Shown: in pieces, positions 9,961 through 22,420 of the stretch
Numbering within the stretch: the stretch's first letter is position 1
How the letters are laid out: every line of letters starts with the position of its first letter
NCBI GenBank assembly: GCA_011033025.1
Contig: WFMF01000059.1
Span: 1 to 64,000 of the forward strand
Direction of reading: 5' to 3'
DNA: 64,000 nt
DNA from: Beroe forskalii
Lineage: Eukaryota; Ctenophora; Nuda; Beroida; Beroidae
Notes under the pieces: model-generated
What the model saw: the letters and a program-made list of their open reading frames with translations, nothing else
What the model was told of the DNA's origin: nothing
Databases searched by the model: none
Made by a program: the position numbers and the translations under genes

Positions 9961-12900
9961 ATAGTGGGGGGGTTTCACTGTCCCAATTGTCCCAAACTCA
10001 AGAAAAAGTGGATTGGGACAGGGACATTTGGGACAAATGGGACAATTGGGACAAATGGGACAAATGGGACAGAGAAAATGGAACAATTGGGACTCAAAAA
10101 AGTGAATTCGGACTGGGACAATTGGGACATTTGGGACAATTGGGACAAATGGGACAAATGAGACAGAGAAAATGGAACAAATGGGACTCAAAAAAGTGAA
10201 TACGGACTGGGACAAATGGGACATTTGGGACAAATGGGACATTTGGGACAATTGGGACAAAAGTGACAGAGACAACTGGGGCTCAAATGATTTTGTTTTT
10301 GAGTGGGAGTTTAGTGTTTTTGTCTTACAGCTTGTTACATAGCAGCACACAACCAAAACTTGTACTAATAAGTACACGTTTTGGTTATTAGCATAGTAGT
10401 ATGATAGAAAAACATTGATCAATGTAAAAATGATAGATGACTGATTTGTCCAACTTTTTGTTTGTCCCAATTGTCCCAATTGTCCCAAAAACCAGTCCCA
10501 AACTCAAAAAAAAAGTAAATTGGGACAGGGACAATTGGGACAGTGAAACTCCCCCCCATAGTGGAGCAAACTTTGGCAAATGCTTCCACTTTTTTGGAGT
10601 TTGCCAAAAAAAGTGTTTGCCAAAGTTTGCCATAGTTTGCCAAAGTTTGCCTTACCTCCCCCCCCCCTAGGGATCTGTCGTAGCTTGGGGACCAGATGTA
10701 CCATCATATCCAGGATTTGCAGGCTAAGCCATTTGTCGAGGCACCAAGGTTTGCACCCATGTAGAGGGATAGATCTGTGTGCAGCAAGAGGGTGTGTTGG
10801 TGGTTTCTGCAGTTCAATCGATTGGGATGGACAAGGAATCCATTGGGAAGGGCCAGGGGTTGCAGGACAGGATGAAAAGACTGAAGAGGTTGATGAGCAG
10901 TGACAGATCATGAGGAAGTTGAGGAGGCGGCTAAGGTACCAAGGCGAGACAGGGCTGAGGAATCCATGGTACTGAGGCAGGGAGACTAGTTGGGCAGAAG
11001 CACTTTTAGCCCTGAACGTGCCCCTGTCCAGTCTGGAAAGAAGTACAGTGGAAGAATGGAGTCAGGAGGTGACGCTGAATGAAGCACTGGTGTTGAAGGA
11101 GGTAATATTAGTTGTAGAAAGGTGATATTATTGGTGGAAAGGCCCCGGAAGTGGAAGCAGGAGTGGATTTTACTGTTTGCAGGGCCTTGAGGTTGACAGA
11201 ATTCTGGGAAGCCATCTTTAGCTCCAATAGTCTAATGTCAGGTTGAGTGATTCTTACAGGACTCTGTGCCGCAGTCTTACATTTTTGCAAGCCCATTCAT
11301 CAGAATTAAGGGACCCTCATGCGAGGAGATTTTCCTCCAGTACTTTCCCGGCCACTGGAACATATTCAATACCTCTTGGTGAACCTATTGAGATGTTAAC
11401 AGTAGGATGATCCTGGTCTATGAGTTGTTAAAAGTACTAGACTGTACGCAAATGGGCTAAATTATCTAAATTAATATCAGAGTAGGGTGTAACAGAATTT
11501 CCCGACTTTGGCATTTCAAATGTCAGAATGAAAACCTAAGTTTCTGAAACCAGTAGAATCGAATCAAAGAATCGAATCGAAGAATCGAGTTCAAGAATCG
11601 AATCCAAGAATTTAGTCCAAGAATCGAATCCTAGAATCGAATCCAAGAATCGAATGGTTAAGAATCCTCTGGTCAGTATAGGAGTCATTCATAAAGGACT
11701 TTCGCAAAATTTCAACCCTCCCCAACGTCCACAAACTGTGATTTTTAAGGCAAAATTAACACTAATTTCCACATTGCCCAAGCCCACTACTCCCTCGATG
11801 TGGACGTCCTTCAACAACACCCGTCGTCTGTATCTCACTATCTCTTATTTATAAGCATCGAAACGAGTTGAGGACAGCTATATTGTTCCAATCACTTTAC
11901 AATCACTTCGCGATCACTCTCACATCTTTTACCGATCTTTTACCCATCTTTCTCCAATCACTTTCCAATCACTTTCCAATCACTTTCGTGGACAAACTAA
12001 AATCCGCATTTGAGCCCAAGTACGACAGGGTGCCTGCTCAGAATCATCCCATAGTAAGGCTTTATTAACACTTTTGGGGATAATTATTGCCATTGAAATT
12101 TTGTGCAAGATTTTTCTGTACCTTCTCAAACTAATCGGTCACTAGCATGGGGAAAAAGGGTTTTCAAATTTTCTCATGATGTTATTCTGAATCAGCAGAC
12201 TTTTCAGATCCAGAATAACCTCATCTGAGCCCTAACATGATCTTGATTTGCCCATACCAACACATTGAAATAATTCCAGATAATTAGTCATCACCCGTTA
12301 TGTAGCATCTTATACTATGCTGTTTTATTGGTACGAAATGCAATGACATATACTATTTTCAGTTGTCAGTGAACCGAAGTGAAGATAACAGTGCTCTACA
12401 CTCAACAGCACTACAACAGACCAAATTCGACTCATCTTGATATAGCGAAGGTAAGGTGCCAAGATAAGATAAGACTTACTTCATAAATTCATTTCAAGGT
12501 TTGGAGGTTCATCTTAAGGTATACTGACACAAAGGAACCTGAAATTTCCTGGCCAGATCTTCCTCAAAACTCAAAATTGAAACCCGATCATAACTAAAAC
12601 CTAACGTCGGGTGGGCGACGGGCATTTGTGTGACAGGATACTTTGATTTCTTAGCTTCTTAGATTGAATCCGATGTCACACTGTTCCCGTAACATTTTCG
12701 TATTCTCATCCTTTTTCAAAGATGTGCTCGGCAATTAAAGGAGCATTCCAAGTTTCATGATTCATCATGAAATTGTTTTTCTGTAAACACTGCCACTCTT
12801 AATTATTTGCCAATTGCCATTAAATTTCACTGCTGAGGACTCGGGTCACATCAGGACATTCTTTGATGAAGCAGAGTGGAAAAGTGTAGAAACGGTAGAA

Positions 12901-13200
12901 AGTTAGTTAATGATAATCATACACCTCAGCTCTTGGAGTCAAGTATAAAGCGGCATTAGCGTGGAACAATAACCTTATCCATTTGTTTTTCAGTAATCCA
13001 GTTCTGCCCGCACACATCAAGTGACTCTGACACAGGAGATAAACTAATAATCTTCCGAGGTAAGGTTTAGTTCTGCATGGGTGCCGCAAGACAATTTACA
13101 TGGAAATAGCTAATTTGAAAAAATTTCGGCAAAATGTCGACATATATTCTCTGCTTGCTCGAACGGTTTATGAAATTGACCTAGCTAGGTTTTTAATTGG
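9738..13200. other. Segment of copy A missing from copy B
   Basis: In copy B the sequence jumps at 19033 from the equivalent of about 13200 straight to about 9738, with a one-base overlap. The joint falls inside the AGTGGAGGCT foldback that is whole in copy A, so copy B most likely lost this 3.46 kb. The segment holds a hAT-like MITE, the stretch 10670-11300 with high G content on this strand (unrecognised, perhaps captured), short repeats of AAGAATCGAATCC (about 11560-11660) and CAATCACTTTC (11880-11990), and otherwise nothing I can name. Confidence 0.7.
9968..10556. mobile_element. hAT-like MITE with 8-bp duplication
   Basis: Best copy of the GGGACA family in the window. Ends GGGGGTTTCACTGTCCCAAT and ATTGGGACAGTGAAACTCCC are inverted, and CATAGTGG flanks both sides (9960-9967 and 10557-10564), the 8-bp duplication expected of hAT transposons. 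The interior holds a 9-10 bp minisatellite (GGGACAAATG and variants, about 10010-10260) and the family stretch ACAACTGGGGCTCAAATGA. No coding capacity. Confidence 0.85.
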
Positions 13201-14583
13201 TTTCGGAATTGAATGTTTTAAGCGAAAGATAGTCGGTTTAATAGACAATATGTCTACATTTTGGTACAAGTTTGGCAAAATATCGTATAAAAGGTCTTCT
13301 TATGGGCTAGAATTTCTTTCAGATGGAAAGCAATCGCCACATTTTAATTTAAACACTGAAAGATTCAGCAGCGCGCACGCTACGCAAATTCTGCTGCTTT
13401 CGAAACGAATATCTTCATTGTTTTACTATAAATTCTTACTTTTTAACCCATTTCAAACTCTGGCCCGGTGAAATTTAGTATTAAAGACTCAATCTAGCTA
13501 GTGGTTACACATTCAATTTCAAATTCATCACTAGACCCCACACATACATCCAGCGCCTCAATCCAGCACCTCTTGTTGACGATTGAGGTGACCTCAGCTC
13601 CATTATTGATTATACTCCTTGGGATACGTTGCCAGGTAATTCATCTTAAAACCTGTTGACTCTAGTCCGTATCTTAACCTTTGCCTATAGTTGAAATATC
13701 ATGAAGTGTTACTGTTAACTAAACTGTCGTGAGGTAAAATGCCCCTTCCCATTGTAAATGTAATGCTTTTGCTTAGCTCATCGTATAATTTGCTTTGATT
13801 AACAAAACTATAATACATTTTCAGTTATTGGAAGCATGGAGTCTTCAACATGGAAGCATGGAGTCTCCAACATCGAGGGGGGGGGGTTCGTCATCACGTC
13901 TCTCAGACTTGTGTGTTGTGGAATTGTCCTACGTACGATCTTGGATTTTACTGGTTCTCTTGGATTTCTTAAAACTTCACTGTTTATGATTAAGACTTCA
14001 TTCTAAATCACTGAGTGATCTGGTTGAGAACTATCAATTATAATAAAATCAACATATGCTATCGCCGATTTATCTTCACACTCCCTGTATTAATCGTATT
14101 CAAGTTTTAGTTTAACTCTTGCCAATGTTTAAGCGACTGAATCCAGAATCACACGCGTGCAATGAATACTTTATATGATCGTCTTCAGTTGTACAACGAA
14201 ATCTCTTGTTGTGAGCCTCGTTGAACCAAACTTTTTGCATCTGTGTGATCACAAAGGTTTCTACCATCGGACTATAATAGTCATGATTTGATCAAGTCAT
14301 TTTGTTAAAGTTTTGTTCATTTTTGTTCCTAATTTTCTCGTGCGTAAATTTACGTGTTTTATTACCTTCTAGTGATTGATCTGTGGTGCTGGCGGCATAT
14401 AATTGATAAATGCCATAAATTTTATATCAAAATGAAGAGTAGACTTTCTGCTTTCATGCTGTCAAAAAATCAGAACCATCAAACTTTTGTTCTTGAAAAT
14501 TTCGTCTTTGATATTAAAGGATGTCTTACTTCCACGCCACGCGACAGCTTTCCGGGTCCAATGGCGCGCCCCGGGGTGTTAAA

Positions 14584-15530
14584 ACCTCACGGTTGCTCAG
14601 AATTTGTCCCGGTGTCGGAACTGTTCAGCTTCACCTCTATCGGTCTTGCATCAATTCTTCCACCAAGTTTTCAGTTTTCAGCCATAAATTCCTTGCAGCT
14701 TCTTAAGAGTAGGATGGAATATGATTGCAATTTTCGTACGGAGTAGCCCGGAGTAATTACAGTACTATAAGTCATCCCGTCATACAGTTTGTACCTAAAA
14801 ATGTAGCTCAAAAATGGCAGAGTTATTATTAGCTTAGGCACAAAAAACAGTTTTTCGACCATTATCTCCGTTTCTGAACTTCAAAATGCTACTCCAGAAT
14901 TCCAGAGCTCCAGGATCCTATTAGTCATATGTTGCCTGTAATATTGTGAAAGTTTGATCAAGATTGCTAAAGAAAAAACAGCGGAGTTATACGCGTTATT
15001 ATAATGAGTATGCAAGCATTTTGTTTATTGCCATATAAGGTAATGTGTGCTTGTTGGTTAAGTTTTGCCTGTCAATATCATTGAAATGGGACAGAACTGC
15101 AACACCTTACTACTAGCAAATTTGGGACAAAAGTAATAGAGAGTATTAACTTATTAAGTGTGAGCATTTAGCAGTGCAGCGCATGTAATCAAATTGTATC
15201 AATGAGTGTATGTATGCTATGCTTGATGTATACTTTGTGTATACTCAATACTGTGTGTATACTGATGAGAAGACCTGGTTAATTAGGCTATTAGGGATTC
15301 ATGGTGTGCCAGTCATGATGCAGTACAAATCATTATCTTCAGCTACTCAAATTCTGATCAATTTGTTTTGATCGGTGGATTTGATTGGTGATTGGTGTGC
15401 TAAAAATACATGGTGATGCATTTCCCGTGCGTGTTTTTCACAATATCTATATCAATATACACTCTCTTGTACATGTGCCTATATCCTATACCTCTTGATG
15501 TAATTATGTTTTGATTATCGTATTCCTCAG
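14584..15530. other. No feature recognised
   Basis: AT-rich DNA between copy A and the exon at 15531. It is presumably intron of the gene that exon belongs to, but I found no upstream exon I would defend. Confidence 0.4.
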
Positions 15531-15913
15531 GCACACCCAAGATTGGGACACAGCTGCTGCGCGTTTCTTCGGGAGTTCGGGAAGTTTGTAATGATGAGCC
15601 GGAGTATACGGTGAACAGAACCCAAGATCTAGATCAGAGTTCTCCCCTACTCCCTGTCGATGCCACAGAACCCTGGACCATCCGGATCAGAGTCCTTGCC
15701 CATCTGCCTCCAAAGACGACAGAACCAAAGTGCCAGATCAGAGTCCACACTTCACTACAGAGGATTGTTGAAGCTCCTGATGAATCCCGACCTTCACTTG
15801 AAATACCTCTTCATCTTCCAGACCCTCAACACTTGGCTCCTCTCAACTTGGACGATAACACTAGCACTCCGCAGTATATACCTTCGCAATCTCAACATCT
15901 CAGGACTTCGTGA
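15531..15913 (+). CDS. Probable last coding exon of an unrecognised gene
   Basis: A pyrimidine tract and acceptor (TATTCCTCAG, ending 15530) opens a frame of 127 codons that runs without a stop to TGA at 15911-15913. Translation begins (after one base from a previous exon) TPKIGTQLLRVSSGVREV and ends TPQYIPSQSQHLRTS. It is rich in Pro, Leu and Asp, with an NRT glycosylation-type site. I recognise no domain. The entry phase is 1 (the first codon takes one base from upstream). An AATAAATAAA signal lies 0.57 kb downstream. It sits in the 3 kb of host DNA between the two CACCCC elements, so upstream exons may lie beyond copy A. It could also be a chance open frame, though its length and the good acceptor argue for an exon. 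Confidence 0.45.
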
Positions 15914-16478
15914 TGTACCCTCTTCATCTAGAAAGCTAGAATCTTCCTGCGGGTGTCAGAGCTTCAGAGAATCGATCAAGCCTGGGAAGGACTAGGGAGG
16001 CCCTTTATGTTGCAACAGACGCTTCACAGAGAACTGCAGCTTCATACACATTCATCAAAAAAATTGATTTCTGGAAAATGGAGCTGCGATCGTACGCCAA
16101 GACCTGCTCTAACCTCAGCTCTAGGGAAAGAAAGGCATCCAAACGTCTGATCAAGCATAGAGCAGCAAACCTTACGTACAGAGACTGAGAGGCACTGTAG
16201 GTAGAGGTTTGGAAGAGTTCCACGAATGGAGAGCATCCCTCCTCTACGGGCAGCACTAAAGGAACTGCACATTCTAAAAACATATTAGTGAAATATTCAT
16301 GTTTTGAAATAGGATCCCTGTATAAAACATTACAACAAAACATAATGATAATGTAATCTGGAAACCGAAAAGTGCAAAATCACAGTCGTAACATAAACAT
16401 ACAATGCAGACTAATGTATCAGATCAGAACAAAGAAAGCAACTCTTAAACTGTCGAAATTGTGGGATATATAACACAG

Positions 16479-16488
16479 AATAAATAAA
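16479..16488 (+). promoter_or_regulatory. Candidate polyadenylation signal
   Basis: AATAAATAAA, 566 bases after the stop of the exon ending at 15913, in a stretch without open frames. A second cluster (AATAAAATAAAAATAAAA) lies near 16545. Confidence 0.4.
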
Positions 16489-16599
16489 ATTCCAGATTAC
16501 CACACCACACCTCAAACTTGCTTAAAATAACAAAGCAGAACTGAAGAAATAAAATAAAAATAAAATAAAATAAATGGTTTTGATAAGTACATCAACACT

Positions 16600-17626
16600 G
16601 TTTTCATAAAACTACCTTCAAACTTCCACTTTTAACTGGATCTTCCAGCCACTAATGAGATACTGAAAAGTAAACACATTCACATTCAAATAATTTTCAA
16701 TTATTCATGATATCTGCATCTTTACTGATACATTAAAAAATTTACAGTTAAAGGTATCGTTGTGTAAGTTTGAAAGGTATATAGTATAATTTCGTATGTT
16801 TATATATAATTAAATGCTTGAAAGTAAATATGCGTGTGAATTATGATTCAATAAAGTTCTTATAAATATTTTCATTATAGTCTCTAGTTAAAATTTACTT
16901 TATCTACCCTATCCAACACCTCAAAACTGTCCATCCTAGTGAATCTTACACAGTAGCCACTTAGAATCAACTCTCACCTTGCTTAACATATAACTATTGG
17001 CTTGACTTAGTCTTACATTCTCTGTTTCGGTTCACACAATAGCCCCAGCAAGTGTGATTCCTATGCCCCAGTCTTTGTAATAATTGGCTACATGTAAGAT
17101 TACACTATGGGATAATTGTTGACCATTATACATAATAGTCTATAAACCTTGCCCAGAAAAACCATATTAACCACCTTAAGGCAGCAATTAATTAATTATT
17201 CCATCCCATATTTGCTCTGATATTGAATTATTCAATGTTTTTGTTAAATGGCATGAAATTTCAATTTTTGTTTTATACAATTTTTGTTTTTATTCAGTTC
17301 AGCTCAATCTTCAATTAGTTTTAGATTTAAAATAAATATTCTGCGTCCCCGCGCAGCGTGACGGCGTATATTTCTTTTGCATTGGCAACCCTGGCAGCAA
17401 TCGGGCATGTACTTTTAATTTTTATTAGCCCGTATAGGTACAGGTCTGGCGCGCGCAGCTCAGCGCTTTCGGCCAGGTTTCGCCGTTTCGGAGTTGCATT
17501 AATCAAAACCTTCTCCCGACTCTCGGAGTCGGGGCGCGCGTTTCCCAATACGGCCGTACCAGGGGTGGTTTAGAGCAAGGCGCGGCGCTTGCGTAAAAAC
17601 ATATAAACTAGGGATCTGGCTAGAGC
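16600..17626. other. AT-rich DNA, then a CpG-rich patch
   Basis: To about 17330 nothing is visible. From 17345 to 17626 the sequence becomes CpG-rich (GGCGCGCGCAGCTCAGCGC and similar) and resembles in style the CpG-rich foldback at 22.4 kb; copy B inserted at its right edge. A 71-codon open frame here (17358-17573) has no support. Confidence 0.4.
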
Positions 17627-20201
17627 AATCGCACCCCGGGGCGCGCCATTGGACCCGGAAAGCTGTCGCGCGGCGTGGAAGTAAGACATCCTTTAATATC
17701 AAAGACGGAATTTTCAAGAACAAAAGTTTGATGGTTCTGATTTTTTGACAGCATGAAAGCAGAAAGTCTACTCTTCATTTTGATATAAAATTTATGGCAT
17801 TTATCAATTATATGCCGCCGTAGCACCACAAATCAATCACTAGAAGGTAATAAAACACGTAAATTTACGCACGAAAATTAGGAACAAAATGAACAAAACT
17901 TTTAACAAAATGACTTGATCAAATCGTGACTATTATAGTCCGATGGTAGAAACCTTTGTGATCACACAGATGCAAAAAGTTTGGTTCAACGAGGCTCACA
18001 ACAAGAGATTTCGTTGTACAACTGAAGACGATCATAAGTATTCATTGCACGCGTGTGATTCAGTCGCTTAAACATTGGCAAGAGTTAAACTAAAACTTGA
18101 ATACGATTAATACAGGGAGTGTGAAGATAAATCGGCGATAGCATATGTTGATTTTATTATAATTGATAGTTCTCAACCAGATCACTCAGTGATTTAGAAT
18201 GAAGTCTTAATCATAAACAGTGAAGTTTTAAGAAATCCAAGAGAACCAGTAAAATCCAAGATCGTACGTAGGACAATTCCACAACACACAAGTCTGAGAG
18301 ACGTGATGACGAACCCCCCCCCCCTCGATGTTCGATGTTGGAGACTCCATGCTTCCATGTTGAAGACTCCATGCTTCCAATAACTGGAAATGTATTATAG
18401 TTTTGTTAATCAAAGCAAATTATATGATGAGCTAAGCAAAAGCATTACATTTACAATGGGAAGGGGCATTTTACCTCACGACAGTTTAGTTAACAGTAAC
18501 ACTTCATGATATTTCAACTATAGGCAAAGGTTAAGATACGGACTAGAGTCAACAGGTGTTAAGATGAATTAACTGGCAACGTATCCCAAGGAGTATAATC
18601 AATAATGGAGCTGAGGTCACCTCAATCGTCAACAAGAGGTGCTGGATTGAGGCGCTGGATGAAGTATGTGTGGGGTCTAGTGATGAATTCTGAAATTGAA
18701 TGTGTAACCACTAGCTAGATTGAGTCTTTAATACTAAATTTCACCGGGCCAGAGTTTGAAATGGGTTAAAAAGTAAGAATTTATAGTAAAACCATGAAGA
18801 TATTCGTTTCGAAAGCAGCAAGAATTTGCGCGGCGTGCGCGCGTCGAATCTTTCAGTGCTTAAATTAAAATGCGGCGATTGCTTTCCCTGCGATCTGAAA
18901 GAAATTCTAGCCCATAAGAAGACCTTTTATACGATATTTTGCCAAACTTGTACCAAAATTTGGACAAAATGTAGACATATAGTCTATTAAACCGACTATC
19001 TTTCGCTTAAAACATTCAATTCCGAAACCGTTTTATGGAGGCTAATTGATTAAGGCTCCACTCAGCCTCCAAATAGCCTTCATATTAAAGCTTAAGCCTC
19101 CACGAAAATGTTATATTCCAGTTTCCGTGGAGGCTAATTCTTCGGTGGGGGCTAGTGGAGGCTAATGGAGGCTAATAAGCCTCCACAGTGGAGGCTATTT
19201 TGGCAAACTATGGCAAACTTTGGCAAACACTTTTTTGGCAAACTCCAAAAAAAGTGGAAGCGTTTGCCAAAGTTTGCCTTACCCCCCCCCCTCCCTACCT
19301 TAACCAGATAGTCCCTCTATCTCTCTATTATAGGCACCTTATCATTGGAGACTCTTTGGTTAATGAGAGTCTCACTGTCACCGTATACCTCTGCAAAGGG
19401 GGAATCCACCCTGACCAGGTGCTTCCTCTGCCCAGAGCACCATTAAAATGGTAAAGGGACACTTGACCCCCCAACATTACATCCCCTGCTTCAGTACAGC
19501 AAATCTGTAGAGGATAGCGGGGGATCAAACATCACAGTTCGAGGATTGCTGTGACATTTGACCCCCCCCCCCTGACATTACATTCCTTGATGAATCAACA
19601 CAGATCAAACGCATTGATCCGCAGCTTATTCAAGGTCTTTATTAGTAGGAAAAACCTCTCCTGAGCCAAGATGTTCCATGTCACCAGAGGAGATGTGTTC
19701 AAGCCATCTGCCCTAGAAACCAGGAGGAAGGAGAGGATCCAGATCCTTATCGGGAACTACTCCAGACCTACTGCTGACAGCTTCCTGACTACGACTACAT
19801 GTCTCATAGATCAAGTGTTGGGGGATGTAATGTCGGGTCAAACTTTGCAGTAGGGATGGTCTACACTTGAACTTATCGAAGGTTAAAACATATCCTAGAC
19901 CATTAGCAACTTTCAAAAGTTGATTTCGGCAACATAAAACAGCATTTATAAACGTATGGAGCTTTGGCCTTCTGCAAGCACAAGGGCAAATTTAGAATGT
20001 TTCAACGACCTTGATTGACTCATTTTGCACCCCCACAAATCAAATTAGCAGAAAAATGTCATTTATAGAAATTGTAACAACTTTTTCTCACACAACTTTC
20101 AACTATAATGCTTCTGGACGAAACCAGGTGTGAGGTTTTGCCTCACAGTCACAGGCTTCTATCAAAGCAAACACGGATGAAAAGTTGAAACTTACATTGA
20201 C

Positions 20202-20741
20202 AGGATCAAGGAGTGTGTTCAAGGATCAAGGAGTGTGTCCCGGGATCAAGGGGTGTGTCCCAGGATCAAGGAGTGTGTCCCTGGATCAAGGAGTGTGTTC
20301 CAGGATCAAGGAGTGTATCCCTGGATCAAGGAGTGTGTCCCTGGATCAAGGAGTGTGTTCCAGGATCAAGGAGTGTATCCCTGGATCAAGGAGTGTGTCC
20401 CTGGATCAAGGAGTGTGTTCCAGGATCAAGGAGTGTATCCCTGGATCAAGGAGTGTGTCCCTGGATCAAGGAGGGTCCCTGGATCAAGGAGTGTGTCCCG
20501 GGATCAAGGAGTGTGTCCCAGGATCAAGGAGTGTGTCCCAGGGTCAAGGAGTGTGTCCCAGGATCAAGGAGTGTGTCCCAGGATCAAGGAGTGTGTCCCA
20601 GGATCAAGGAGTGTGTCCCTGGATCAAGGAGTGTGTCCCTGGATCAAGGAGCGTGTCCCAGGATCAAGGAGTGTGTCCCAGGATCAAGGAGTGTGTCCCT
20701 GGATCAAGGAGTGTGTCCCTGGATCAAGGAGTGTGTCCCAT
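20202..20741 (+). repeat. 20-bp minisatellite, copy B (about 27 units)
   Basis: Head-to-tail GGATCAAGGAGTGTGTCCCT units with a few variants (GTATCC, GTGTTC) arranged in a higher-order period of three units (60 bases) between about 20270 and 20470. One unit near 20470 is short. Long open frames across it are repeat artefacts. Confidence 0.9.
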
Positions 20742-20987
20742 GAGGATTGGGGGACAGGCAGCAGTGTGCTACCGATCAGGGTCATGATGTCAGGATTGTC
20801 ACGATACACTCTTGGATAGGTAACTGAAAAAGTTCGACAATAACTAAACTTCTAGTTTATACTTTCAAACTCTAACTGTTATTGTTTGCTTAAAATACGT
20901 CTGTCAAGTATATTTTATATTGAACTTCACAAAAATATCAAAATTTTGTCGTATCCTTTTGTTTCTAAAATACAGTATCCTACTATA

Positions 20988-21211
20988 GGGGGGAATGTCA
21001 CTGTCCCAATTTACTTTTTTAAAAGGAAAAAGAAAGTGGTGCAGGAAGTGCCGCTATGTACCAGGCTGTGAGCCGAGAAACACTAAACTGCCGCTCAAAA
21101 ACACAATCATTTGAGCCCCAGTTGTCTCTGTCACTTTTTCCCAATTGTCCCTGTCCCAATCCACTTTTTCTTGAGTGGCGAATTTTCATAAACGACGGAA
21201 ACATGGCACCC
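20988..21211. mobile_element. hAT-like MITE inside copy B
   Basis: Counterpart of the MITE at 7799-8020, reversed. Its right-hand flank reads CACCCTATTATAC and its left flank CCTACTATA, the same target site as in copy A. Confidence 0.65.
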
Positions 21212-22420
21212 TATTATACTACTTAAATTATGGACACAAATCATTCAATACTTCTGAATCATTCAATACTTCTGAAGCATTGTATGGTTGATAAGAGCAC
21301 AAACCTTGCTAACTCAGCTGAGAAAAGGGATATCTTCACGTGTCAGCAGCAGGGCATGTAACAACTAACAGTTGAAGACGGGAATCTGTATAAAATAGTT
21401 ATAAGATATAAAATTCTGAGATGATTATATGATACTTATACCTAATAAGCTGGAAATAAATGGCTGAACCTAAGCAAACAAGTTTTCTTTCAATGTTTTC
21501 GAAAATCATTCTGATGTTAAAGCCTCCGTTTAGTTTCAAATAATGATTCAGAGAAGTGAAACTGAAATGTAATTAAATAAGCAATAAATCACCACTCACT
21601 TGTGAATGAAGTCTCGAAAGTTAATCAAGTGACCAAAGACAACAAAAGGCATTGCATCGCATCTGATGTACTGATGTCGAAAGATGAGCAAAACGACGTA
21701 CGTACAACAGCAGGAAACGATATGCTATGCATACGGTACGCGTACGCATTTTACCAGACAAAACATTTACTCCGCAAGCGCGGTTGTACATCGAGATATC
21801 ACAAACTTGAGTGCGCGGCTCACTGAAATCTTCACCAAACGAAAGAAAATTTTATGCGGCTTCGGACAGTAATAGCCAAATTTTTTCAAACCCAAAAGAT
21901 AAGAAAGTTATGATCCGATTTGTCTGAAAGAATGGAGGAAATTTTCGCATCAATTCGCGACCATTTCTAGCATTGTTAGCCCGCCGCGCGCACCATTTTT
22001 TATGAAATTTCATGAAACAAAAAGAAAACAATCTGCAACTATTCTTTTTTTCTTTTTGGTTTAAAAATGTAAGAAATTGAGAAATATCATGAGAAACAGC
22101 TTCAATTTGAAGTGAGACCAGTCATCTGCAGTCGCACAGGCGATGGCGCGCGGGTCCAATGGCGTTCCGCGGGGTGAATCGGCGCGCGGCCGCGCGAGCT
22201 CGCAAAGGCTAGGGCCAGGGGCTGGCCAGGCAACGTATGGTAACCTTAAAACCTTAGTTTTAGTTTCCACGCACAATTAAGGAAAGTTCTTTATGCGGGG
22301 AGCGCGCGCGTCGCGCGTGAGACACACAGAACAGGGCAGGGATATACTTGTTTAGTAATTTATTGTAAAAGAAACTAATATACGCAGCATTTTTGCTAAA
22401 TGCTAATCGCGCCGCGCATT

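Larger units (their letters stand above)
6128..14578 (+). mobile_element. Large CACCCC-ended transposon, copy A
   Basis: An 8.45 kb element. Its left end (CACCCCGCGG...CCATTGGACCCG) and right end (reverse complement CACCCCGGGG...CCATTGGACCCG) form an inverted repeat of about 25 bases. It is flanked by the 5-bp duplication TTAAA (6123-6127 and 14579-14583). A second copy in opposite orientation lies at 17632-22176 with a different duplication, which proves mobility. No transposase-like frame is visible: it is non-autonomous or has lost its gene. It is a nest of other MITEs and minisatellites. A 5-bp duplication with CAC ends is also a feature of Transib/RAG-type elements, but that link is speculative. 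Confidence 0.8.
17632..22176 (-). mobile_element. Large CACCCC-ended transposon, copy B
   Basis: Reverse-oriented copy of the element at 6128-14578. Ends CACCCCGGGG (17632) and CCGCGGGGTG (ending 22176) are flanked by AATCG at 17627-17631 and 22177-22181. The duplication differs from that of copy A, so this is a separate insertion and not the other half of a chromosomal palindrome. Copy B lacks two blocks: the TA-flanked MITE (never inserted) and about 3.46 kb (deleted). It has a longer 20-bp minisatellite. Outside those the two copies match nearly base for base, so the insertions or their divergence are recent. Confidence 0.85.

Noticed and set aside
9940-10488. 182-codon minus-strand frame rich in Pro, Val and Leu
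   Set aside because: Lies on the GGGACA minisatellite of a hAT-like MITE; repeat artefact.
10504-10911. 135-codon minus-strand frame
   Set aside because: Fuses a MITE end, a TTTGGCAAAC hairpin and an unrecognised segment; not a coherent gene.
6128-14578. Calling the CACCCC element a RAG/Transib transposon
   Set aside because: Only the 5-bp duplication and CAC start agree; there is no transposase and no clear heptamer-nonamer pattern.
20185-20819. Three overlapping open frames of 176-200 codons
   Set aside because: Produced by the 20-bp minisatellite in copy B; same artefact at 8188-8544.
6128-22176. One giant chromosomal palindrome or inverted duplication
   Set aside because: Each arm has its own inverted ends and its own 5-bp target duplication, so two insertions explain it better.
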